Positions 19,777 through 27,782 of a stretch of 64,000 nt of DNA are shown in pieces. Each line of letters begins with the position of its first letter. Position 1 is the stretch's first letter. Source of the stretch: Sva-07 sp963752815 (GTDB lineage: Bacteria > Actinomycetota > Acidimicrobiia > Acidimicrobiales > Ilumatobacteraceae); NCBI GenBank assembly GCA_963752815.1, contig CAVVZI010000016.1, forward strand, positions 1-64,000, written 5' to 3'. Both the position numbers and the translations under genes were made by a program. The notes under the pieces are model-generated. The model ran no database searches and had not been told where the DNA came from. It saw only the letters and a program-made list of their open reading frames with translations.

Positions 19777-20916
19777 ATGCCTGACGACGCGATCACTCCG
19801 TTCACCATCGACGTGGACGAGGCTGTGCTCGACGACCTGCGGCGGCGGCTGCACGACACGCGGTGGCCCGAACGTGAGCTGGTCGACGACTGGTCACAGG
19901 GCATCCCGCTCGGCTACGTCCAGGACGTCTGCGCGTACTGGGCCGACGAATACGACTGGCGGGCGCGAGAGGCCGCCCTCAACCGGTTCGACCAGTTCAC
20001 CACGACGATCGACGGGCTCGACGTGCACTTCATCCACGCCCGCTCGCCGCACGAGGACGCCGTCCCGTTGCTCATCACCCATGGCTGGCCCGGGTCGATC
20101 GTCGAGTTCCACAAGGTCATCGAACCGCTCACGAACCCGACCGCGTTCGGCGGCGACGCGGCCGACGCGTTCCACGTCGTCGCGCCGTCGCTGCCGGGCT
20201 TCGGGTTCTCGGGCAAACCGACCGCGACCGGTTGGGGCGTGCCCAAGATCGCCGAGGCGTTCGCCACTCTGATGGCCCGTCTCGGCTACGACCGCTACCT
20301 CGCCCAGGGCGGCGACTGGGGATCCGCGGTGACCACGGCGATCGGTGCGACCGACACCGACCACTGCGCCGCCGTCCATGTGACGCTGGCGATGGGCGCT
20401 CGCCCGAAGATCGACGGCGACCTGACGCCCGAGGAACAGCGGGCGGTCGCCGGCGCGACCTATTACCGGGATTGGGATTCGGGCTACTCGAAGCAGCAGG
20501 GCACGCGCCCGCAGACCGTCGGCTACGGCCTGGTCGACTCACCGGCGGCGCAGGCGGCGTGGATCCTCGAGAAGTTCTGGGCCTGGACCGACTGCGACGG
20601 GCACCCCGAGAACGTGCTGACCCGCGACGAACTGCTCGACAACGTGATGCTCTACTGGATCAACGGCAACGGAGCGTCGTCGGCACGGCTGTACTGGGAG
20701 AGCTTCTCCCGCGGCCCGCGGTTCACGGTGAACATCCCATCGGGCTTCGCCGTGTATCCGAAGGAGATCGTCCCCCCGGTGCGGGCGTGGGTCGAGGAGA
20801 GCTTCACCGACATCCGCCACTGGGTGGAGCAGCCCAAGGGCGGCCACTTCGCCGCCTTCGAGGTACCCGACCTCTTCGTCGACGACATCCGCACCTTCGC
20901 CCGTCAGTTCCGCTGA
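19777..20916 (+). CDS. epoxide hydrolase (EHN-domain alpha/beta hydrolase)
   Basis: 379 residues, intact. The N-terminal ~110 residues form the EHN domain (ITPFTIDVDEAVLDDLRRRL, then RWPERELVDDWSQGIP). The hydrolase core has the oxyanion motif HGWPGSIVEF and the nucleophile in GGDWGSAV (Asp), and the catalytic His is in KGGHFAAFEVP near the end. It opens epoxides to diols by an Asp-ester mechanism. Homologues range from microsomal-type epoxide hydrolases to juvenile-hormone-like enzymes; the physiological substrate here is unknown, but terpenoid epoxides would fit the nearby catabolic operon. Confidence 0.9.
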   Translation: MPDDAITPFTIDVDEAVLDDLRRRLHDTRWPERELVDDWSQGIPLGYVQDVCAYWADEYDWRAREAALNRFDQFTTTIDGLDVHFIHARSPHEDAVPLLITHGWPGSIVEFHKVIEPLTNPTAFGGDAADAFHVVAPSLPGFGFSGKPTATGWGVPKIAEAFATLMARLGYDRYLAQGGDWGSAVTTAIGATDTDHCAAVHVTLAMGARPKIDGDLTPEEQRAVAGATYYRDWDSGYSKQQGTRPQTVGYGLVDSPAAQAAWILEKFWAWTDCDGHPENVLTRDELLDNVMLYWINGNGASSARLYWESFSRGPRFTVNIPSGFAVYPKEIVPPVRAWVEESFTDIRHWVEQPKGGHFAAFEVPDLFVDDIRTFARQFR

Positions 20917-21007
20917 CCGTCCGGCCGACGTCACATCGAACCGTGTCCCCCGGGGTCGCGACGGAGCGGTAACTTGACCGGCGGGTCAAGCCTCCGACCG
21001 CCCGTCC

Positions 21008-22326
21008 ATGATGAACACCGCCGCTGAGATCCTCATCCCGCCCGAGCACGGCTACGAGCCGGGTACCGCCAGAGCGGCGATGTCGTACCGCAGCTTCCGG
21101 ATCATCTTCATCGGGCTCGCCCTGTCGAACATCGGCACGTGGATGCAGAACTTCACGCTGCCGGCCTACATCGACGACCGCACCGGACGTCCCTCGCTCG
21201 TCGGCTTGATGGTGTTCATGCAGCTCGGACCGCTGCTCGTGCTGTCGATCCCCGCCGGCGTGCTCGCCGACCGCGTGTCGAAGCAGAAGCTGCAGGTCTC
21301 GATGCAGGCCCTGTCGGCGATCTTCACCCTCGTCGTGGCCTATTGCATCGCCGTCGATGCCGCGATCTGGACGCTGTTCGCCTCCCAGCTCTGCATCGGG
21401 ATCGCCAACGCCTTCAACGCGCCGGCGTTCCAGTCATCGATGCCACTGCTCGTGCATCGCCAGGACCTCCCCGGGGCGATCAGCCTCAACTCGGCGATGA
21501 TGAACGGCACCCGGGTCGTCGGTCCGGTCCTCGCCGCCCTCCTCGCGGCCGCCGGGATGTCGGTGTCGCAGATCTTCGTCGTCAACTCGTTCACGTACCT
21601 GTTCTTCATCGCCGCGCTCCTGTACGTGCACATGCCCGACGTCAAGAGCACTCGACCGACCCAAGGGTTGGCGCCAGCTCGGCACCGGCATCAGGACCGT
21701 GCGCGAGCGCCTCGTGCTCAGGCGGCTGCTGTTCGGCATGTTCCTGTTCTCGCTGTTCAGCCTCGTGTTCATCGGCCTGTTCCCGTCGGTCTCCCGCCTC
21801 GCCTTCGGCATCCAGTCGGGCGGCAGCACCTATCGCTGGCTCTACGCCGTGTGGGGCACCGGCGCGTTCTGCGGAGCGATGGCGGTCGGCACGGTGTTCG
21901 CGCTGCTCGACCGCAAGATGCTGATCGCCCGCGGCTTCGTCGGCTTCGCGATCTCGCTCGGCGTGTTCTCGCAGGTGCGGAGCCCGGCGCTCGCGTTCCC
22001 GGTGGCCTTCGTGCTCGGGCTTCACGTACTTCATGACCGCCACGGCGATCACGACGACGCTGCAGCTGAACATGAAGAACACCGAGCGGGCCACGGTGAT
22101 GCCGCTGTGGTTCATGGTGTTCGGCGGCACCGTCCCGATCGGCAACCTGATCTTCGGCGTCGTGATCGAGTGGATCGGGGTGCGCGCGGTGCTGGGGTTC
22201 GGCGCCGTCTTCGCCCTGTTCCTGGCCAGGTGGCTCGACCTGCGACGCCTCCCCCAGTCGGCGTTCCTCGCGGAGGCCGACGGCGGTGAACCGTTCACCC
22301 CGATGAACGCCTCCCGCCTGATCTGA
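21008..22326 (+). CDS. MFS transporter (EntS/MFS_3 type)
   Basis: About 438 residues with 10-12 hydrophobic segments, across two synonymous frame changes (21658-21659 proline; 22019-22020 glycine). MFS_3 hallmarks: SNIGTWMQNFTLPAYIDDRT after TM1, the loop GVLADRVSKQKLQVS (GxLaDRxxkkkl), and LQLNMKNTERATVMPLW in the second half. Members export siderophores or drugs, or are uncharacterised; no substrate clue in the neighbourhood. It converges on murF with a 52-bp palindrome between and inside murF. Confidence 0.85.
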
Positions 22327-22343
22327 CCGTCGCCCCAAATCCT

Positions 22344-22395
22344 CGTTTGCGTCAGGATTTCCGGGGACCGGTCCCCGGAAATCCTGACGCAAACG
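22344..22395. repeat. 52-bp palindromic repeat, copy 3, overlapping the 3' end of murF
   Basis: Outer arms as in the other copies; inner stem GGGGACCGGTCCCC, fully self-complementary. On the minus strand it encodes the last residues of MurF (FASGFPGTGPRKS) and its TGA stop. Confidence 0.92.
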
Positions 22396-23687
22396 TGGCC
22401 AGGTCGTCGGCGATGCGGTCGAGTCCGGCCGCTCGACTCGCCTTCACGAGCACGACGTCGCCCGGACCAAGATCGCCGAGGTCAGCGATCGGATCGGTCG
22501 ATGGCTCGACGCCGTACCGGTCGGTGCCGACTGCGATCAGCTCGATGCCGGCCTTCGCCACCAACGACGCGATCTCGCGGTGTGCGGCGACCGGATCGTC
22601 GAGTTCGGCCATCAGCCCGAGCACGGCGACCCGTCGCGTCGCCCGCATCGCGGCGAGTGCGTCGAGCGCGGCAGCCATCGAGGTCGGGTTGGCGTTGTAG
22701 GCGTCGTTGATGAGCGTCGCCCCGTTCGGCAGCGTCGTCACCTGCATCCGCATCGCCGAGACCGTGGCGGTCGAGACTCCGGCGACAGCGGCGTCCAACG
22801 GAACGCCGAGCGCACCGGCCGCGGCGATCGCCCCGGCGGCGTTCATCGCCATGTGCGCACCGCTCATCGCCAGCTCCACGAGGCCCGAACCCCACGGCGT
22901 GTCGATCGTGAAGCGGGCGCGGGCGAGTTCGTCGAGGACGAGATCGATCACCCGCACGTCACCGGCGCGGCCGTAGGTGATCACGCTCGCCCCGGTGTGT
23001 GCCGCCATCGCCATCACGCGTTCGTCGTCCGCGTTGAGCACGGCGGTCCCCGACGTGGGCAGCGCCTGCACGAGTTCGCGCTTGGCGACCGCCACGCCGT
23101 CGATCCCACCGACCCGTTCGGTGTGGGAATGACCGACCGCGGTGACCACGCCGATGTCCGGCCGGGCGACGTCGCACAGCCGGGTGATCTCGCCGAACCC
23201 GCGCATCCCCATCTCCAGCACGAGCACCTCGGTGTCGTCGGGTGCGTTCAGGATCGTGACCGGCAGGCCCTGCTCGTTGTTGTAGCTGCGCACGTTGGCG
23301 GTCGTCCGCCGGGTGGCGTCGCACGCCGCGGCGATGAAGTCCTTCGTCGACGTCTTGCCGACGCTTCCGGTGACGCCGACGACGCGGGCGGTCGATCGGC
23401 GACGCGCCCACCGGGCGAGCGTCATCAGCGCGATCCGACGTGTCGGCCACCTCGATCGCGGTGCCGCCATCGCCCGAGTCGAAGGGCCGGCTCGTGAGGT
23501 GCGCCACCGCCCCGGCCGCGCGCGCCTGATCGATGAAGTCGTGGCCGTCGCGCTCGGCCACGATCGGCACGAACAGCTCGCCCGGCTGGGTCGAGCGAGA
23601 GTCGAACGATGCCCCGTCGAATTCGACGTCGGGTCCGATCAGGCGCCCACCCACGGCGGCGGCCGCGTCCGATGCCAGAATCCTCAC
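22352..23687 (-). CDS. murF: UDP-N-acetylmuramoyl-tripeptide--D-alanyl-D-alanine ligase
   Basis: About 444 residues from GTG 23687, across one synonymous frame change at 23432-23433 (aspartate). Mur-ligase motifs: VTGSVGKTSTKDFIAAA (P-loop), YNNEQGLPVTILNAP, LEMGMRGFGEI, and NADDERVMAMA with INDAYNANPTSMAAAL, typical of MurF. It adds D-Ala-D-Ala to UDP-MurNAc-tripeptide in the cytoplasm using ATP. It is divergent from ddl, which makes D-Ala-D-Ala, so the two steps are co-located. The C-terminal tail and stop come from an inserted 52-bp repeat, so the native C-terminus has been replaced or extended. Confidence 0.92.
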
Positions 23688-23738
23688 GAGGTCGAACGGT
23701 ACCGTTCGGCCGATGGACCACGACGGGACCGCCACCGG

Positions 23739-24827
23739 ATGACCGACGATCGGATCCATCTCGTGGTGATCTTCGGCGGGCAATCGGCCGAACACGACGT
23801 GTCGTGCACGACGGCCGCCCACGTGCTGCGCGCCGCGGATCCGACGAAGTACCGCATCACCCCGATCGGGATCTCGACCGACGGTCAGTGGGCGATCGCC
23901 GAAGGCGCCGCCGCGGCGCTCGCCGCCGGGCCCGACGCCTTGCCGGGCCGACTCGATCCGTCCGGGCCCGTCGTGTCGCCCACACCGATGCTCGCCGACG
24001 CGGTCACGCCGGCCCGCCAGACCGTCGTCCTTCCGCTGCTCCACGGCCCGCTCGGCGAGGACGGCACGGTCCAGGGGATGCTGGAACTGGCCGACATCCC
24101 GTACGTCGGCAGCGGCGTGCTCGGCTCGGCGGTGAGCATGGACAAGGCGATGGCGAAGCAGGTCACGCTGGCGGCCGGGATACCGCAGGCCCGGTTCCGC
24201 TCGTTCGGCGAACACGAACTCACGCCCGGATTGCCGGCGGCGCTCGCCGACGACCTCGGGCTGCCCGCCTTCGTCAAGCCCGCCAACATGGGGTCGTCGG
24301 TCGGCGTGTCGAAGGCCCACACGGTCGAGGAGCTGCGCGATGCGATCGATGTCGCGCTCGGCTACGACGAGACGATCGTGGTGGAGGAAGGGATCGTCGG
24401 CCGCGAGATCGAGGTCGGGGTGCTCGGCAACCTCGAGCCCGAGGCGTCGATACCAGGCGAGATCGTGCCGGGCGAGGAGTTCTACAGCTACGAGGACAAG
24501 TACGTCACCGACGGCGCCCAACTGCTGATCCCGGCCCCCCTCGGTGAGGAGGCGACCGCCGAGGTCCGCGCCCTGGCGCTGCGGGCGTTCCGGGCCCTGC
24601 GGTGCGAAGGTCTCGCCCGTGTCGACTTCTTCTACGAGATGGACGAACACGGCGAGGGCCGCGGATTCCTCCTCAACGAGATCAACACGATGCCCGGCTT
24701 CACGCCGATCTCGATGTACCCGAAACTGTGGATCCACTCCGGCGTGCCGTACGCCGAACTGATCGACCGACTCGTCGCCCTCGCCCTCGAACGCCACACC
24801 CGACGCCGTCGCAACACCGCCCACTGA
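23739..24827 (+). CDS. ddl: D-alanine--D-alanine ligase
   Basis: 362 residues, intact. The N-terminal FGGQSAEHDVSCTTAAHVL, the SMDKAMAKQV segment, the ATP-grasp strand FVKPANMGSSVGVSK, the omega-loop YEDKYVTDGAQLLIPAPL and the metal-binding FLLNEINTMPGFTPISMYPK are all conserved. It condenses two D-Ala with ATP for peptidoglycan. The Tyr-Lys pair in the omega loop (YEDKY) fits D-Ala-D-Ala rather than D-lactate specificity. The start ATG is 52 bp from the murF start on the other strand, so both share a short divergent promoter region. Confidence 0.95.
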   Translation: MTDDRIHLVVIFGGQSAEHDVSCTTAAHVLRAADPTKYRITPIGISTDGQWAIAEGAAAALAAGPDALPGRLDPSGPVVSPTPMLADAVTPARQTVVLPLLHGPLGEDGTVQGMLELADIPYVGSGVLGSAVSMDKAMAKQVTLAAGIPQARFRSFGEHELTPGLPAALADDLGLPAFVKPANMGSSVGVSKAHTVEELRDAIDVALGYDETIVVEEGIVGREIEVGVLGNLEPEASIPGEIVPGEEFYSYEDKYVTDGAQLLIPAPLGEEATAEVRALALRAFRALRCEGLARVDFFYEMDEHGEGRGFLLNEINTMPGFTPISMYPKLWIHSGVPYAELIDRLVALALERHTRRRRNTAH

Positions 24828-24840
24828 CCGCCCCAATCCT

Positions 24841-24892
24841 CGTTTGCGTCAGGATTTCTGAGGGCCGGCCCTCGGAAATCCTGACGCAAACG
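24841..24892. repeat. 52-bp palindromic repeat, copy 4
   Basis: Outer arms CGTTTGCGTCAGGATTTC / GAAATCCTGACGCAAACG and inner stem GAGGGCCGGCCCTC. It follows the ddl stop by 13 bp and precedes the membrane-kinase gene on the same strand. Confidence 0.92.
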
Positions 24893-24954
24893 TGGGTTGG
24901 AGCCGTCGCGAGGTTGGGGGGCGAGATCACGTGGTGGGGCGGGCGGGGGGTGCA

Positions 24955-26383
24955 ATGATCCTGTCGATGTCCTCCGCCGATACCCGCGAACCGGACCACG
25001 CGTCCGCGCGTGTCAGGTCGCCGGGTGATTTTCTCCGACTGATCGTCGCGGCGACGGCGATCGTCATCGTCTTCCTCGTGGCGTGGCTGTTCGGTGACAC
25101 CGTGGTCGTGTTCGCCTCGGACTTCTTCGCCGGCATCGACGCCGTCCCCGACTGGTTGCTCACGACGCTGATCGCCGGCACCCGGCTGCTCACCGCCGCC
25201 GTACTGGTCGGCGGCCTGCTCTGGACCGCCGTCCGGGCGCGGTGGGCGGCCCCGGTCTCGATGGTGCTGGGCGGCGTGATCGCGGCGGTGCTCGTCGCCC
25301 TGCTCGACGGCCTCGCCGGTGTCGAGGAGGGTGCCGTGGTGGCAACTCCCGACTCCGACATCGGGCTGCTCACGTCGGGGTTCGTTCCCGACGACGATCG
25401 GCCTCGGCGTGTTCGCCGGCGCACTGACCGCGGGAGCGCCGTGGCTGAGCCGCCGGTGGCGGCAGGTCGGATGGGTCGCCGTCATCGCCCTCATGCTGAT
25501 GCGCACCCTGACGTCGGAGATGTCGTTCGGGTCGGTGCAGGCCGTCCTGATCGGCTGGTTCGCAGGCGCCGCGGCGATCGTCATCGTCGGCGCACCGGCG
25601 CGCCGGGCCGACGCCGAGTCGATCGCCGCCGGGTTGGCGACGGTCGGACTCCCCGTCGACCACATCACGCCGGCGAGCGTGGACGCCCGCGGATCGACCC
25701 CGTACTTCGCCGTGACACCCGACGGTGAACGGCTGTTCGTGAAGGTCCTCGGCCGCGACGAGCGCAGTGCCGACCTCATGTTCCGCATCTACCGCAAGCT
25801 GCAACGCCGCGATCTCGGCGACGAGCGTCCGTTCTCGTCGCTGCGTCGGGCCATCGAGCACGAAGCGCTCCTCGCGCTCGCCGCACGTGACCTGGGAATC
25901 AGGACCCCGCGCCTGCGGGCGCTGGCGGTCGCCGAGCCCGAGTCGTTGGTCCTGGCCTACGACTCGGTCGCCGGCAGGTCACTCGACCAACTCGATCCGG
26001 ATGACGTCACCGACGACGTGCTCGACGCGATCTGGGAGGCGATCGCCGACCTGCGCCGCCATGGCATCGCCCACCGCGACCTCCGTCTGGCGAACGTGTT
26101 CCTCGGCGACGACGGGGCCGTGTGGATCATCGACTTCGGCTTCAGCGAGATGGCGGCCTCGGAGCTGCTGCTGGCGAACGACGTCGCCGAACTCGTCTGT
26201 TCGTCGAGCGTGTACGTCGGTGCCGACCGTGCCGTCGCGCCGGCCCTGCGCACCGTCGACCGCGCCACGCTGCGCCGGGCCGTCGATCGGCTGCACCCCT
26301 GGGCACTGAGCGGCGCCACCCGAGCGGCGATGAAGAAGCAGCCCGGTCTCCTCGACGACCTGCGCGGCCGGATCGTCGCATGA
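24955..26383 (+). CDS. membrane-anchored protein kinase-like fusion
   Basis: About 475 residues across one synonymous frame change at 25389-25390 (proline). Residues 1-205 contain about six hydrophobic helices; the rest is a kinase-like fold with the glycine-poor N-lobe strand RLFVKVLGRDERSAD (Lys), the catalytic loop HGIAHRDLRLANVFL (HRD-x4-N) and the metal motif WIIDFGFSEM (DFG). It resembles ABC1/RIO-like and Mth938-type kinases that phosphorylate lipids or small molecules rather than classic Ser/Thr kinases. The last codon overlaps the PAP2 gene in an ATGA, so kinase and phosphatase are translationally coupled. A polyprenol or phospholipid head-group substrate is a reasonable inference. 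A methionine at 24967 is an alternative start. Confidence 0.7.
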
Positions 26384-26976
26384 ACCTCTGGTGGCTGACC
26401 GTGTCGGCGTTCGGCCTCGCCGTCCTCGCCGTGTCGTCGTACGAGGCTCGGCGACCGGCGATCAGCCCGACCGAGGCGCGCGTCTTCCACGCGGTGAACG
26501 GGCTGCCGAACTGGCTGTACTGGCCGCTGTGGCTCCCGATGCAGCTGGGCAACCTCGTCGTCGGAACGCTCGTCGGGATCGCTGTCGCCTGGGCGGCCGG
26601 CGACTGGTGGGTCGCTGCCGGCGTCATCATCGCGACGGTCAGCAAACTCGGCACGGAGAAGATCGTCCGCCGCGAGATGGCGGACTACCTCGTCGTCCGC
26701 CAGCGTCCCGGCACGAGCCAGGTGGGCGCGATCCTGCGCGGTGACGTACCGAGTTCGGGCGCCAGCTTCCCCTCGGGCCACGTCATCCTCGTCGCCGCGA
26801 TCGCGACGGTGGTCGCGCCGACGATCCCGGTCGGTTGGTGGTGGGTGCCCGTCGTCCTGACGCTGCTGGTGATGTTCGGGCGGGTGTTCGTGGGCGCCCA
26901 CAACCCGCTCGACGTGACCGCCGGGCTCGGTGCCGGACTGCTCGTCGGGGGCGTCGTCGCGATCTTCGTGCGCTGA
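26380..26976 (+). CDS. PAP2-superfamily membrane phosphatase
   Basis: 198 residues with five to six TM helices. The three PAP2 phosphatase signatures are present: K-x6-RP (VVRQRPGT region), PSSGASFPSGHV (PSGH) and GRVFVGAHNPLDV (SR/GR-x5-H-x3-D). Such enzymes dephosphorylate lipid phosphates or undecaprenyl pyrophosphate at the outer membrane face. It starts in an ATGA overlap with the membrane-kinase fusion, so the pair probably cycles one phosphorylated lipid. The gene is intact and converges on tetR. Confidence 0.88.
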   Translation: MNLWWLTVSAFGLAVLAVSSYEARRPAISPTEARVFHAVNGLPNWLYWPLWLPMQLGNLVVGTLVGIAVAWAAGDWWVAAGVIIATVSKLGTEKIVRREMADYLVVRQRPGTSQVGAILRGDVPSSGASFPSGHVILVAAIATVVAPTIPVGWWWVPVVLTLLVMFGRVFVGAHNPLDVTAGLGAGLLVGGVVAIFVR

Positions 26977-26977
26977 A

Positions 26978-27021
26978 CTCGTGAACTTGTTGCGCACGCG
27001 GGTACGCAAGAAGTTCACGAG
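26978..27021. terminator. inverted repeat between PAP2 and tetR genes
   Basis: CTCGTGAACTTGTTGCG ... CGCAAGAAGTTCACGAG, with one mismatch/offset in the arms and a 10-base loop. It sits in the convergent junction of the PAP2 gene (ends 26976) and tetR (ends 27052); probable bidirectional terminator without a T-tract. Confidence 0.65.
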
Positions 27022-27051
27022 AACAATGGGGTTCGTGCGGTGGGAGCGCGC

Positions 27052-27700
27052 TCAGGGTTCGAGGGCCGAGCGCAGGAACGAGCGGATTTCGTCGCGGAGC
27101 CGGCGGAGGCCGGGCGCGTCGGCGACCCAGCCGACGGCGCGCAGCGCCTCCGGCTCGGTGGCGATGCCCGTGACCGTGGCATAGGCGAGGGCGGCCACGA
27201 GCCCCGGATCGGCACGACGAAGCCGACCGCGATCCATCTCCTCGCCGAGGTACGACAGGGCGCGGTCGATCAGCGGACCGATCCGACTCCGGAGCCGGTC
27301 GGCATGACCCGGCCCGAGGCGGTTCAGCTCGCGCACCAGACCGAGGAGGGCGGGACGACGGACCGCCGGCCGGAACACCGCCCGCACCACCGCATCGATC
27401 TTCTCCAGCGGATCGTCCGACGCCGACGCGCACCGCGGCATCGATCACGACGAGCAGTTGGGCCGCGACCGACTCGAGCACCCCGTCGACGAGATCATCC
27501 TTCGAGGCGAACCAGTAGAGCACCGTCTGCTTGCGGACCCCGACGTGCCGGGCGATCTCGTCGAGTGACACGGCGTCGACGCCCTTCGTGCCGAAGAGGT
27601 CGATCGCACAGTCGAGGATCCGTTCCCGGGTCGATCCCACCGCAACCGGGCCACCCCGTGTTGGGATGGGGCTGTCGCTCTCGGCGAATTCGAACTTCAC
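27052..27700 (-). CDS. TetR-family repressor
   Basis: About 215 residues from GTG 27700, which follows a GGAGG ribosome-binding site (GGAGGTCGAGTG). N-terminal HTH: GSTRERILDCAIDLFGTKGV, DAVSLDEIARHVGVRKQTVL, YWFASKDDLVDGVLE. The C-terminal ligand-binding domain is Leu/Arg-rich. One synonymous frame change at 27430-27431 (valine). It is divergent from the acyl-CoA reductase operon, and a perfect 16-bp palindrome lies in the shared promoter. By analogy with FadR/AcnR-like TetRs of fatty-acid genes, an acyl-CoA or fatty alcohol effector is plausible but not shown. Confidence 0.88.
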
Positions 27701-27743
27701 TCGACCTCCTCCGCACTCGGCCAGACCATCTCCGAAACTCTTC

Positions 27744-27759
27744 TCTACCAATTGGTAGA
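27744..27759. promoter_or_regulatory. probable TetR operator
   Basis: Perfect 16-bp palindrome TCTACCAATTGGTAGA in the 82-bp region between the divergent tetR (start 27700) and acyl-CoA reductase (start 27783) genes. The symmetric TACCAATTGGTA core is typical in size of TetR-family sites. It would repress both genes. Confidence 0.72.
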
Positions 27760-27782
27760 CGAATCTGCTAGAACTGTCAACC

